NCBI RefSeq assembly: GCF_003985125.1
Contig: NZ_ML133565.1
Span: forward strand, 496,001 to 560,000
Source of the DNA: Rhizobium phaseoli
GTDB lineage: Bacteria; Pseudomonadota; Alphaproteobacteria; Rhizobiales; Rhizobiaceae
Length of the DNA: 64,000 bases
Reading direction: 5' to 3'
The notes under the pieces are model-generated. The model was given only the letters and a program-made list of their open reading frames with translations. It was not told where the DNA came from and ran no database searches. Shown in pieces: positions 35,478 through 44,075 of this stretch (position 1 is its first letter; every line of letters starts with the position of its first letter). Made by a program: the position numbers and the translations under genes.

Positions 35478-36218
35478 TGCCACACATCCGAGACCACGCA
35501 GAAGTCCATCGAGGCGACGATCGTCTCCGGCATCCTGTCTGCCAGGATTCGGCCCGGTACGCGGCTTGGCGAAAACCAGCTGGCAACGCTCTTCGGCGTA
35601 TCCCGAACCCGCGTCCGTGAAGCCATGATGCGCCTGGAGACCCGCGGTATCGTGCATGTCAGCCCTCGGCGAGGCTGGTTTGTCGTCGAGCCGTCCGCCG
35701 AAGATGCGATCGCGGTTTATGAGGCGCGGCGTATCGTCGAGGCCGGTTTGCTGCGCAGCATGCGCGTGCTGGCGGAGGAGGGCCGCAAAGCTCTCGACGC
35801 GCATCTGAACGAGGAGCGGAATGCAATGGCGGCGGGCGACCGCCAGCGCCTGACCTATCTGATGGGCGATTTTCATATCCGCATCGCGGAACTGAGCGGG
35901 AACGCCATCATCGTCGATATCCTGCGTGACCTGACCGCAAGGACCATCCTCATCTCGATGCTCTATCAGTCCGAATTTCACGCGGCGCAGTCCCACGAGG
36001 GGCATTGCCGCATTTTCGAGGCCATGCAGGCGGGCGACTTTGTCAAAGCTGCGGCGCTCTCCGTCGAACATCTTGATGAAGTCGAAATGGGCCTCGATCT
36101 CACGGCACGCCCGGATCCGCTTTCGGATCTGCGCAATTCCCTGTCGCTGCCGCCCAAGACCGCGTCCGCCGTCCCCCAACAGCCAGACTTGAAAGCCACA
36201 ACCTCAAAGGAGCAATGA
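35469..36218 (+). CDS. GntR-family regulator, FCD subfamily
   Basis: A 249-residue regulator. The winged HTH occupies about residues 10-75 (GTRLGENQLATLFGVSRTRV and REAMMRLETRGIVHVSPRRG) and an all-helical FCD ligand domain follows. Start at 35469 gives the normal short family N-terminus, but there is no ribosome-binding site upstream, so the message may be leaderless or the start slightly different. It ends 4 bp before the second binding-protein gene, with that gene's ribosome-binding site (AAAGGAG) inside its end, so it is cotranscribed with, and probably controls, the second ABC system. Confidence 0.88.
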   Translation: MQECHTSETTQKSIEATIVSGILSARIRPGTRLGENQLATLFGVSRTRVREAMMRLETRGIVHVSPRRGWFVVEPSAEDAIAVYEARRIVEAGLLRSMRVLAEEGRKALDAHLNEERNAMAAGDRQRLTYLMGDFHIRIAELSGNAIIVDILRDLTARTILISMLYQSEFHAAQSHEGHCRIFEAMQAGDFVKAAALSVEHLDEVEMGLDLTARPDPLSDLRNSLSLPPKTASAVPQQPDLKATTSKEQ

Positions 36219-36222
36219 ACCC

Positions 36223-37008
36223 ATGCTGACAAGACGAGTCTTCTTCGCAATCGCGACCCTGGCCGCGACCTTCGGCTTCAACGCGCCGTCTCACGCCGAT
36301 GCTCTCGCCGACATTACGGCGCGCGGGACGCTGCGTGTCGCTGTCCCGCAGGATTTCCCGCCCTTCGGCAGCGTCGGCACCGACATGGCGCCCATGGGCT
36401 ATGATATCGACATGGCCAATCTCATTGCCGAAAAGCTCGGCGTCAAAGCCGAGCTCGTGCCGGTCACGAGCGCCAACCGCGTCCCCTATCTGCAGACGAA
36501 CAAGGTCGATCTTGTCATATCAAGCCTTGGCAAGAATCCGGACCGCGAAAAGGTGATCGACTTCTCGGTCGCCTACGCGCCCTTCTTCAACGGCGTGTTC
36601 GCACCGGCCGATCTTGCGGTCGCCAAGGCGGAAGATCTCGCAGGCAAGAGCATCGGCGTCACGCGCGGCGCCGTCGAAGATCTCGAGCTGACGAAGATCG
36701 CGCCAACCGACGCGACGATCAAGCGTTACGAGGACAATAACGGCACCATCTCGGCGTTCCTGTCCGGCCAGGTCGATATCATTGCCACCGGCAATGTCGT
36801 GGCGGCTGCGATCCTCGCCAAGAATCCTCCCAAGCGCCCGGAGCTGAAGTTCCTCATCAAGAACTCGCCCTGCTACATCGGCCTCAACAAGGAACAGTCC
36901 GCCCTGCTGGAGAAAGTGAACGGCATTATCGCCGCCGCTAAAACCGACGGCACGCTGAATGCGATATCGCAGAAGTGGCTCGGCGCCGATCTGCCGTCCG
37001 ATCTGTAA
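36223..37008 (+). CDS. Amino-acid-type ABC transporter substrate-binding protein (2)
   Basis: A 261-residue family-3 binding protein. The signal peptide (TRRVFFAIATLAATFGF) is cleaved near residue 27 (SHADA), followed by TLRVAVPQDFPPFG, YDIDMANLIAEKLGV and NKVDLVISSLGKNPDR, all typical of polar amino acid binders. It shares only the family pattern with the first system, so its ligand is probably different. It follows the GntR gene by 4 bp. Confidence 0.9.
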   Translation: MLTRRVFFAIATLAATFGFNAPSHADALADITARGTLRVAVPQDFPPFGSVGTDMAPMGYDIDMANLIAEKLGVKAELVPVTSANRVPYLQTNKVDLVISSLGKNPDREKVIDFSVAYAPFFNGVFAPADLAVAKAEDLAGKSIGVTRGAVEDLELTKIAPTDATIKRYEDNNGTISAFLSGQVDIIATGNVVAAAILAKNPPKRPELKFLIKNSPCYIGLNKEQSALLEKVNGIIAAAKTDGTLNAISQKWLGADLPSDL

Positions 37009-37023
37009 GCAAACCTGGTTCTT

Positions 37024-37058
37024 GCGCATGTCTCCTGCGGCCGCGGGATGACATGCGC
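37024..37058 (+). promoter_or_regulatory. Stem-loop between binding-protein and permease genes
   Basis: GCGCATGTC (37024-37032) and GACATGCGC (37050-37058) are perfect 9-bp arms with further GC pairing inside and no T run. Same position as in the other two ABC operons. Confidence 0.7.
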
Positions 37059-37084
37059 CCCGTCACCGCAAGAGGGGACATTCC

Positions 37085-37756
37085 TTGAGCTACCATTTCG
37101 AATTCGGCTGGCTGCTTCAATATTACCCTGACATCATCAAGGGCATCGTGATCACCTTGGAGCTTATCGCGGTCGGCGGGGTGCTTGGCATTTCGCTCGG
37201 CATTTTCTGCGCCTGGGTGCGGGCACTCGGCCCGGCCTGGCTGAAACCGGTCGTTGCGGCCTATGTCGAGCTGATCCGCAACACGCCCTTCCTGATTCAG
37301 CTCTTTTTCATCTTTTTCGGTCTTCCGTCGATCGGCCTCCATCTTTCCGAACTGACGGCGGCCAATCTTGCAATGGTCGTCAACCTCGGCGCCTATAGCT
37401 GCGAAATTATCCGTGCCGGTATCCAGGCAACGCCGAAGGGCCAGTTCGAGGCGGGCGAGAGCCTTGCCATGACGCGCTTCGAGACCTTCCGGCATGTGGT
37501 TCTCGTGCCTTCGCTGCAGCGCATCTGGCCAGCGCTGTCGTCGCAAGTCGTCATCGTCATGCTCGGCTCGTCGGTCGTGTCGCAGATCGCCGCCGAAGAT
37601 CTGACCTTTGCCGCAAACTTCATACAGTCGCGAACCTTCCGCGCCTTCGAGGCCTACATCGTCTCGACTGCCATTTATCTCACGCTGGCGATCCTGCTCC
37701 GGCAGGTGCTGGCTGTCATCGGCGGGTTGATTTTTCCAAGGAGAGCGGCGCTATGA
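37085..37756 (+). CDS. Amino-acid ABC transporter permease (2a)
   Basis: A 223-residue HisM-type permease with RNTPFLIQLFFIFFGLPSIG and the EAA-type loop QFEAGESLAMTRFETFRHVV. Start is a TTG preceded by GAGGGGAC, with MSYHFEFGWLLQYYPDI as a normal family N-terminus. It overlaps the next permease gene by 4 nt. Confidence 0.9.
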   Translation: MSYHFEFGWLLQYYPDIIKGIVITLELIAVGGVLGISLGIFCAWVRALGPAWLKPVVAAYVELIRNTPFLIQLFFIFFGLPSIGLHLSELTAANLAMVVNLGAYSCEIIRAGIQATPKGQFEAGESLAMTRFETFRHVVLVPSLQRIWPALSSQVVIVMLGSSVVSQIAAEDLTFAANFIQSRTFRAFEAYIVSTAIYLTLAILLRQVLAVIGGLIFPRRAAL

Positions 37757-38412
37757 TCGAGTTCACCCTCTGGGATATACTGCGCAACCTGCTGCTCGCC
37801 ACCCGCTGGACAATCCTTCTCTCGCTCGTCTCCTTCATCGGCGGGGGCGCGGTCGGACTGGGGTTGCTGTTGCTGCGCATCAGCAAAAACAAGGCGTGCA
37901 GGGCATTCGCGAAATATTATATCGAGCTCTTCCAGGGCACGCCGTTGCTGATGCAGCTCTTCATTGCTTTTTTCGGTCTCGGTCTCTTCGGCATCGATGT
38001 GCCGGCCTGGCTTGCCGCGGGCATGGCGCTCATCCTGTGGACCGCAGCCTTTCTCGCCGAAATATGGCGAGGCTGCGTCGAGTCGGTCGCCAGAGGGCAA
38101 TGGGAAGCCTCCGCCAGCCTCGGCATGGGGCGGTTGCAGCAGATGCGCTACGTCATCCTTCCGCAGGCGCTGAGGGTCGCCATCCCGCCCACGGTCGGCT
38201 TTTCCGTCCAGATCATCAAGGGAACGGCGCTGACCTCGATCATCGGCTTCGTCGAATTGTCGAAAGCCGGCACCGTGGTCACCAACGCCACCTTCCAGCC
38301 CTTCACCGTCTATGGGCTCGTCGCCCTCATCTACTTCGCCCTTTGCTGGCCCTTGTCAAAAAGCAGCCAGATCCTGGAGAGGAAGCTCAATGTCGCTCAT
38401 CGAAATCACTGA
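37753..38412 (+). CDS. Amino-acid ABC transporter permease (2b)
   Basis: A 219-residue HisQ/GlnP-type permease with FQGTPLLMQLFIAFFGLGLF and the EAA loop QWEASASLGMGRLQQMRYVI. It overlaps its partner permease by 4 nt and the ATPase gene by 23 nt, so the operon is tightly coupled. Confidence 0.92.
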   Translation: MIEFTLWDILRNLLLATRWTILLSLVSFIGGGAVGLGLLLLRISKNKACRAFAKYYIELFQGTPLLMQLFIAFFGLGLFGIDVPAWLAAGMALILWTAAFLAEIWRGCVESVARGQWEASASLGMGRLQQMRYVILPQALRVAIPPTVGFSVQIIKGTALTSIIGFVELSKAGTVVTNATFQPFTVYGLVALIYFALCWPLSKSSQILERKLNVAHRNH

Positions 38413-39115
38413 AGTCCGCAAAAGCTTTGGAGCCACCGAGGTGCTGAAAGGCATCAATCTCGATGTAGAGCCGGGGGAAGTCATCGCCATTATCGGCAAG
38501 AGCGGTTCGGGTAAATCGACCCTGCTTCGCTGCATCAACGGCCTGGAGACCATCACCAGCGGCTCCATCTCCGTGGCCGGTGCGCAGCTCCTAGGCGACG
38601 AGGTGCATCTGAAGGCGCTGCGTCTCAAGGTCGGCATGATCTTTCAGCAATTCAACCTTTTCCCGCACTTGAGCGCCGGCGGCAATGTCATGCTGTCGCA
38701 AACCGTGGTCAAGAAAACTCCGAAGGCCGAGGCAGAAGCCGTCGCCCGCAAGATGCTGGAGCGGGTGGGGCTGGGCCACAAGTTCGACGCCTATCCGGAT
38801 GAGCTCTCGGGCGGCCAGCAACAGCGCGTCGCCATTGCCCGCGCGCTCGCCATGCAGCCGACCGCACTTCTCTGCGACGAGATTACCTCGGCGCTCGATC
38901 CGGAACTGGTCGCCGAAGTTCTGGCGGTGGTGCGCGAGCTTGCCGCCGAGGGAATGACGCTCCTGATGGTCACGCATGAGATGAAGTTTGCCCGCGACGT
39001 CTGCAGCCGCGTCGTGTTCATGCATCAGGGCAGGGTCCACGAAGCAGGCCGCCCGGAGGATCTCTTCGCCAATCCGCAAACTGCCGAGCTCAGGCAGTTC
39101 CTCGGTGTCGGCTAG
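38390..39115 (+). CDS. Amino-acid ABC transporter ATP-binding protein (2)
   Basis: A 241-residue GlnQ-type ATPase: Walker A GKSGSGKST (36-44), [10 protein letters not shown], signature [15 protein letters not shown], Walker B ALLCDEITSALD and THEM. The ATG at 38390 follows GGAGAGGAAG inside the end of the permease gene. Unlike ATPase 1 it lacks the basic insertion before the Q-loop. Confidence 0.93.
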   Translation: MSLIEITEVRKSFGATEVLKGINLDVEPGEVIAIIGKSGSGKSTLLRCINGLETITSGSISVAGAQLLGDEVHLKALRLKVGMIFQQFNLFPHLSAGGNVMLSQTVVKKTPKAEAEAVARKMLERVGLGHKFDAYPDELSGGQQQRVAIARALAMQPTALLCDEITSALDPELVAEVLAVVRELAAEGMTLLMVTHEMKFARDVCSRVVFMHQGRVHEAGRPEDLFANPQTAELRQFLGVG

Positions 39116-39179
39116 GGGCGTCGCAGGTGAAACGAATGTAAGGCTTGAGAGCGGTCGTGTGCCGCCCGCTTGTTGGTGG

Positions 39180-39668
39180 CTACCGCCATGTCTTGGTGAG
39201 AAATCCCGATGGACCTTGAACGGGATCGCTATGGGGGATGGGTACGGACGCGATTTTCGCCAGCATTTCGTTTGAAGCAGCCGAAGTCTGAATGTCGGCT
39301 TGCTGTCCCTTGGGATAAGCGCCGACGACCTGGAAGTCCGGCGTGCAGCCGAGATTTTGGTGGCCTGTCCCGGCCGGAAGCACCAAGCAGTCCCCCGCCG
39401 TGACCTCGATGGCCTGACCGCCGGAACCGCCAATCAGAAGGGTGGCGCTGCCACGTGCCACTCCGAGCACCTCATGCGCGCCGGCATGGTAGTGCTGATA
39501 ATCGAAGACACCGTTTGCCCAGATGTCTGTCCAACCGCCTTCCGCGAAGCGACCTTCGAAATCACAACGTCGGTCGTCGTCAAGAAGCCCCTTGTAAAGT
39601 AACACCGGGAGACGCTGATTGTTTGGGACCCAATCGCTCGGCTCGAAAATTATCGTTTCGACATGCAT
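39180..39668 (-). CDS. Cupin-domain protein
   Basis: A 162-residue single-domain cupin. Motif 1 reads QHYHAGAHEVLGVARG and motif 2 VLPAGTGHQ, providing the usual His/Glu metal-ligand set. Related rhizobial proteins are small uncharacterised cupins, sometimes called YjlB-like. It is convergent with the second ABC operon. The role could be a sugar or amino-acid isomerase or dioxygenase; the sequence does not say. Confidence 0.85.
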   Translation of the reverse strand: MHVETIIFEPSDWVPNNQRLPVLLYKGLLDDDRRCDFEGRFAEGGWTDIWANGVFDYQHYHAGAHEVLGVARGSATLLIGGSGGQAIEVTAGDCLVLPAGTGHQNLGCTPDFQVVGAYPKGQQADIQTSAASNEMLAKIASVPIPHSDPVQGPSGFLTKTWR

Positions 39669-40028
39669 GTTGGATGCCTAGCTTGTCACGGATTGACGGG
39701 GGGCGTTGACGCTGCTCGCTCAGACCTTTTCGGAGCGCTCGTCACCGAAGTCACCCGCGCTGTCGGCTTCAAAAAACTAAACCTTGGTGTTTGCCAAAGG
39801 TTCCTCGGCGCGCTGTCGCCTCCCGGAGGATAGTGGGGGACCGGCGGGAGGCGTGCCTGGTGCCCCCGATCTGGCCACCTGCGGTCGCTTCGGCAAGCAC
39901 GAGCTCGGCCCGCAGCAGCCTGACGAAATCATTCATTCTTCGACTTGTTCGGTCTGCAACGCCGAAATTCCCTGTACGGCCGCTCCGTCTTCAAGATCAC
40001 TCTGACGACTGGGCGGCCGCTCCGGGAA
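39669..40028. other. 360-bp intergenic region, nothing recognised
   Basis: Between the cupin start and the PspA-like gene end. Short open frames exist on both strands but none has a convincing ribosome-binding site plus family match. No repeat was seen. Confidence 0.4.
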
Positions 40029-40766
40029 TTATCGGTCCTTGTTGCCGGCAGGGGCGGGCAGCAAGACCGGCTCGGCCGAGTGCGTCGGCGCCATCAGCTG
40101 AGCGAGAATGTCGTCCGCCGAATGGCTCGAACTGCCAATGCCGGCCTCGCGCAGCTGGCGGTCGAGATCGCTGCCGTTTTCCAGCGCGGCCAGTTCAGCG
40201 CCGGCTTCGATACGGCCGGCGGTGATTTCCTGGCGTTTCTTGATGCGTTCGAGACTTTCCACGGCGCTGCCGAGACGGGTGTTGATGCCCGACTGGCTAT
40301 GGGCGATCGCCGATTGGGCGCGCAGCAGCGACTCGTTGGCTTTGACGTTCTCCACTTCGCGCTTCATCTGCGCGATGCGCGACTCGGTTTCCTGGATCGT
40401 GCGCAGCATCTGCTGCTGGCGGGGCAGCAGCCGATCGAGCTCTTCCTGGTCTCGCTGCACTTCGGCGCGGCTATTGGCAATGCGCTGCGCGAGACCCTGC
40501 GCGAGATCCGTACGGCCTGCGGAGATCGCAGCGCGGGCGCTGTCGGTATCCTTGGTTTCCTTCGCGCGGTTTTCTTCAAGCCGGCGCATGACGCTCTTGT
40601 TCGATGCCATGATGCCGGCCAGATCGGATCGCGCCCGGCGCAGCGATTGCTCGGCGTCGCGAATTTCCTGGTCGAGAATGCGCATGGATTGGCTGTCGGC
40701 GGCCGCTTCTGCTGCCTCGTTGATGCCGCCGCGAATGGCGGTAAAAATCTTTCCCCAGGTGCTCAC
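40029..40766 (-). CDS. PspA/IM30-family protein (YjfJ-like)
   Basis: A 245-residue, almost wholly coiled-coil protein (WGKIFTAIRGGINEAAEAAA at the start, then long heptads rich in Arg, Glu and Gln), as in PspA/Vipp1 proteins that coat and repair the inner membrane. Start is a GTG at 40766 with GGGGAGA upstream, overlapping the DUF2170 stop by 4 nt. It lacks the N-terminal amphipathic helix sequence of E. coli PspA and is closer to YjfJ. It belongs to the divergent membrane-stress module. Confidence 0.88.
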   Translation of the reverse strand: MSTWGKIFTAIRGGINEAAEAAADSQSMRILDQEIRDAEQSLRRARSDLAGIMASNKSVMRRLEENRAKETKDTDSARAAISAGRTDLAQGLAQRIANSRAEVQRDQEELDRLLPRQQQMLRTIQETESRIAQMKREVENVKANESLLRAQSAIAHSQSGINTRLGSAVESLERIKKRQEITAGRIEAGAELAALENGSDLDRQLREAGIGSSSHSADDILAQLMAPTHSAEPVLLPAPAGNKDR

Positions 40767-41209
40767 GCTGCAATCTCCCCGCTTTTCCATTCTTCAATCA
40801 TATGCGCTGCGTCGACGGCGTTGGCAGCCAGAATCGCGACTTCCTCGACGACGGTCTCGGCCGACGAGCGTGCCGACAGCGAACCGAACAATTCGTACCA
40901 TTCCTCACCGTCAATCGTGGTGATGCCGAAGCTCGAAAGCGGGACGAACTTGTGCGTCTTCAGAACCATGCGTTCGAAGGCCTCTCGCTTGGGCACCTCC
41001 TTGCAGGGCACCAGAACAACGCTGACGAGGATATCGCGCTCGCCGCTCACCGTGACGAAGACGTCAAGATCGCCTCTTTCCTTCAGCGTTACACACAAGA
41101 CGTCCCCGTGCTCGGGTACGGCTACATCAACATCGCCGAGCGCCTCCGGATCGGCGGCGAACAGGCGCGTCAAAGTTGTGAGGTTCCAGGTCTCCAAAAA
41201 GTCCTCCAT
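40763..41209 (-). CDS. DUF2170 family protein (YjfI-like)
   Basis: A 148-residue acidic cytosolic protein. The WNLTTLTRLF start and LVPCKEVPKREAFERMVLKT and GEEWYELFGSLS segments match the DUF2170/YjfI family. In E. coli yjfI directly precedes the PspA paralogue yjfJ, as here. Function unknown; overlap with the PspA-like gene suggests a joint complex. Confidence 0.85.
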   Translation of the reverse strand: MEDFLETWNLTTLTRLFAADPEALGDVDVAVPEHGDVLCVTLKERGDLDVFVTVSGERDILVSVVLVPCKEVPKREAFERMVLKTHKFVPLSSFGITTIDGEEWYELFGSLSARSSAETVVEEVAILAANAVDAAHMIEEWKSGEIAA

Positions 41210-41266
41210 CGGTTAGAGCGTCAAAAATATCTGGGTAGTCGGTTTACAACTTAAAGGTCTGGCGCG

Positions 41267-41280
41267 CGAAATAAATTTCG
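41267..41280. promoter_or_regulatory. Palindrome CGAAAT-AA-ATTTCG in the divergent promoter
   Basis: A perfect 6-bp inverted repeat around AA lies midway in the 100-bp gap between the DUF2170 and ion-channel genes, 57 bp from one start and 33 bp from the other. It is a candidate operator for co-regulation of both arms. Confidence 0.5.
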
Positions 41281-41312
41281 ATAGGGTGCACGTTAGCAAC
41301 CGGGGGAATCGC

Positions 41313-42368
41313 TTGCCATTTATCGCTTCATTTCTGCGGCGTATATATCTTTCGCTGGGCGAGTTGGCCTGGTCAGCGCTTTTTCTTATCCTCGTTCTTC
41401 ATCTGGTCTTGTCTTACCTGCTCTTTATGCTGGCAGGCGAGGGCGATCTCGTCGTCAGGCCGGTCGACTTCGTTTATTATTATATGGTCACCGCAACGAC
41501 TGTCGGCTATGGCGATCTTTCTCCAAAGTCGGCGCCCGGCCGGCTCATCACCGTGCTGATCGTTCTTCCCGGTGGCATTGCCATCTTTACTGCAGTTCTT
41601 GGCAAGTTGTTGACAGCTATCGGTACGATTTGGAGGAATCGCATGCGCGGATTGGGTGATTACAGCGAACGCGCCGGCCATATCATCGTTGTAGGCTGGC
41701 AAGAGGGGCAGACACACCAGACACTGCGGCTGCTGCATTCCGAACGCCATGCCAACGAGCCGATGAGCGTTCTGGTCGCCAAGGACCTGCCGGAAAATCC
41801 CGCCACCGACTACGCCGACTATATCAGAAGCGATCGGCTTGCCGATGCTGATGCCTTGACTCGGGCCGGCATAGCCCAGGCGCGCGCGATCATTGCGCGC
41901 GGCGCCAATGACGACGAAACGCTGGCCGCAGTCCTGATTGCCGAGGATCACGCGCCCAATGCCCATATCGTTGCCTATTTCGACGATGACCGCACGGCGC
42001 AGATGGTCAAACAGCTGCGGCCGCGCGTCGAGGCGGTGGGATCGCTCGCCGAGGAGCTCCTGTCGCGTTCAGCGCGTGATCCGGGCTCCTCGGAAATCGC
42101 CGCACGGCTGCTGTCGGCCGCCTCCACCGACACGGCCTTTTCCCTGCCGGTGCCGCCTTTGCAAACGCCACTGCTCTATGGCGAGGTATTTTTAAGGCTC
42201 AAGCGCCGGTACAACGTGACGCTGGTGGGCATGCTGAGCGAGGGCATGACCGATCTGAATTGCCGAGACGAGACGCCGATGCGCGGCGGGGAGACTCTTT
42301 ACTACATCAGCGGAATGCGGCTAGATCCCGCCACCATCGCCTGGGCTAGAATGGGAGACGAAACATGA
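41313..42368 (+). CDS. Potassium channel with TrkA-N-like regulatory domain
   Basis: About 351 residues. Two membrane helices (ALFLILVLHLVLSYLLFMLA and a second after the pore) flank the filter TTVGYGD at 62-68. A cytosolic RCK/TrkA-N-like domain begins near residue 118 (HIIVVGWQEGQ, with Trp and Gln in place of the usual GxGxxG), and includes ARAIIARGANDDETLAAVL. The TTG at 41313 follows GGGGGA; a GTG at 41286 is an alternative. It is the first gene of the plus arm of the membrane-stress module and overlaps the DUF2491 gene by 4 nt. Such a channel is not part of the E. coli yjf operon. Confidence 0.87.
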   Translation: MPFIASFLRRIYLSLGELAWSALFLILVLHLVLSYLLFMLAGEGDLVVRPVDFVYYYMVTATTVGYGDLSPKSAPGRLITVLIVLPGGIAIFTAVLGKLLTAIGTIWRNRMRGLGDYSERAGHIIVVGWQEGQTHQTLRLLHSERHANEPMSVLVAKDLPENPATDYADYIRSDRLADADALTRAGIAQARAIIARGANDDETLAAVLIAEDHAPNAHIVAYFDDDRTAQMVKQLRPRVEAVGSLAEELLSRSARDPGSSEIAARLLSAASTDTAFSLPVPPLQTPLLYGEVFLRLKRRYNVTLVGMLSEGMTDLNCRDETPMRGGETLYYISGMRLDPATIAWARMGDET

Positions 42369-43024
42369 TCGGCTGGTTCGGTGGAAGCAAGGAAGAAAAG
42401 CCCCTGCCAAAAGAACTCGGTCCCTTGAACGTTGCCATCGGTGGGGCGTTCGAGATCGATTTCCTCTCCCTTGAAGCCGATGCTTTGGGCGGCGAGCCGG
42501 CCATGCCGCTGCCACGGAGCGGGCCATTTATCATTGCCGGTTACGGTGAGGTTCTGCTCGATGCCGCCACGGTTCTGTCGCGCTATTACGATGAAGAGAA
42601 CCGGATGATTCAGGTGATGTCGGCCTCGGGCAAGCCCGGTGATGTGATCGACGATATCAGCTTCTATCAGCCGTGGGACAGCGTCGTGCCTGCCGGTCAG
42701 AGCGAATGGAACCGCTGGACCGGGCCGGCCGGCCTGATCGGACAGCCATCCTATGATGCCGACGGGATCCTCTACAACCGGTTCTGGGGCGACGGCCCGG
42801 AACGCGCCCAGCTGGTGGAATTTGTCGAAAGGGTCGAGGACGGTGAGGCACAGCGCGCCATTCATCAGACCTGCATGTTGTATTATCGGCCGCTTGGCTC
42901 GACGCGCGAAATGCTGCTGATCAATGTCGAGCGCGACCTCGACCTCGGCCAGAGCCAGGCGGGCAGTTCAGTGGAATTTCTGATCGGTTACGGTCTGGCT
43001 CCCGCCGACGTTCGCCGCGTCTGA
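42365..43024 (+). CDS. DUF2491 family protein (YjfK-like)
   Basis: A 219-residue cytosolic protein with the family segments GGAFEIDFL, YYDEENRMIQVMS, LYNRFWGDGPERAQLVEFVE and YRPLGSTREMLLINVE. Function unknown. It overlaps the channel gene by 4 nt and precedes a DUF350 membrane protein, in the same order as E. coli yjfK-yjfL. Confidence 0.85.
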   Translation: MIGWFGGSKEEKPLPKELGPLNVAIGGAFEIDFLSLEADALGGEPAMPLPRSGPFIIAGYGEVLLDAATVLSRYYDEENRMIQVMSASGKPGDVIDDISFYQPWDSVVPAGQSEWNRWTGPAGLIGQPSYDADGILYNRFWGDGPERAQLVEFVERVEDGEAQRAIHQTCMLYYRPLGSTREMLLINVERDLDLGQSQAGSSVEFLIGYGLAPADVRRV

Positions 43025-43058
43025 TGGGCTTTATCAATTTTAACGGAGGATTTTATCG

Positions 43059-43460
43059 ATGCTCGATTACGTGGCGGGCCTGCCTGCCTTCCTTGGCTAT
43101 TTCGCCATCGGTCTCGGCGCCTATGCTGTTTTCGCGGTGATCTATACCTGGCTGACGCCGCAACAGGAGGTACAACTCATCCGCGCCGGCAATCTTGCGG
43201 CCGTTACGGCATTCTTGGGCGCCCTTGTCGGTTTCAGCCTGCCTCTGGCTTCGGCGGCAGCCAATTCGGTCAGCATCATCGACTACGTCATCTGGGCGGC
43301 GATCGGCATTCTGGCGCAGATCCTCGCATTTTATATAGCGAACTTCACCATGACGGATCTGCATGAAAAGATCACCGCCGACGATATCGCCGCCGGCCTA
43401 TGGGGCGGCGGAATCGCCCTCGTCATCGGCATTCTCAACGCCGCCTGCATGACCTATTGA
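43059..43460 (+). CDS. DUF350 family membrane protein (YjfL-like)
   Basis: A 133-residue protein with four membrane helices, including LGYFAIGLGAYAVFAVIYTW and the second-half repeat WAAIGILAQILAFYIANF. DUF350 proteins are internal duplications with polar residues in the membrane; the family has no settled function. Good ribosome-binding site (ACGGAGGA) upstream. Confidence 0.88.
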   Translation: MLDYVAGLPAFLGYFAIGLGAYAVFAVIYTWLTPQQEVQLIRAGNLAAVTAFLGALVGFSLPLASAAANSVSIIDYVIWAAIGILAQILAFYIANFTMTDLHEKITADDIAAGLWGGGIALVIGILNAACMTY

Positions 43461-43471
43461 GGGAGGGAAAG

Positions 43472-44074
43472 ATGCGCAGACGCATGAGCGGGCACAGGCG
43501 ACCTTTCCTGGCCCTTGGCACCATCGCTGCCTCGACCCTGGCACTGTCCGGCTGCGGCGATGACACTCCTTCGGATATAATGTTCACGTCGGTCGACCAA
43601 TGCGTGACCGCCGGGATGGACCGGCAGGTCTGCCAGGCCAGTTATCAGGATGCGATGCGCGCCCACCTCGCCACCGCGCCGCGTTTCGACGGCATGGCTG
43701 CGTGCGAAGCCGAATACGGCAAGGGTCAGTGCACGGAACAACCGGCCAGCGCTCTGCCCAACAACACCGGCGGGAGCGGCAGCGTCTTCATGCCCTTCCT
43801 GGCAGGCTATATGCTGTCTTCGGCATTGAACAACGTCAGCGATTATTACGATTATCGCCGGCGCCAGGAGGAGGCCGGTTACTATTACGGCTCGACGCCG
43901 ATCTATCGCAATCGCTCGGGGCAGACGCTGACGACCACCGTTCGTTCGGGCGGCATGCGCAGCGACAGCGTGACTGCGCCTTCGCGCCAAAGTGTCAAGC
44001 CGGTCAACGTCAATACCCGCACCGTCGCCCGGCAGGGCTTCGGTGGCCGTTCGTCCTTCAGTTTCGGCGGCTGA
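43472..44074 (+). CDS. DUF1190 lipoprotein (YjfM-like)
   Basis: A 200-residue protein with a lipoprotein signal ending in LALSGC (lipid-bearing Cys28), then DQCVTAGMDRQVCQASYQDA typical of DUF1190 (YgiB/YjfM family), and a C-terminal low-complexity Tyr/Ser/Gly region (YYDYRRRQEEAGYYYGS, SFGG at the end). Likely anchored in the outer or inner membrane on the periplasmic side. One base separates its stop from the ATP-grasp gene; in E. coli ygiB-ygiC and yjfM-yjfC are paired in the same way. Confidence 0.87.
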   Translation: MRRRMSGHRRPFLALGTIAASTLALSGCGDDTPSDIMFTSVDQCVTAGMDRQVCQASYQDAMRAHLATAPRFDGMAACEAEYGKGQCTEQPASALPNNTGGSGSVFMPFLAGYMLSSALNNVSDYYDYRRRQEEAGYYYGSTPIYRNRSGQTLTTTVRSGGMRSDSVTAPSRQSVKPVNVNTRTVARQGFGGRSSFSFGG

Positions 44075-44075
44075 C

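Noticed and set aside
39791..40225. A possible 144-residue plus-strand gene before the PspA-like gene
   Set aside because: No ribosome-binding site, no recognisable family, and its last third overlaps the PspA-like gene in antisense.
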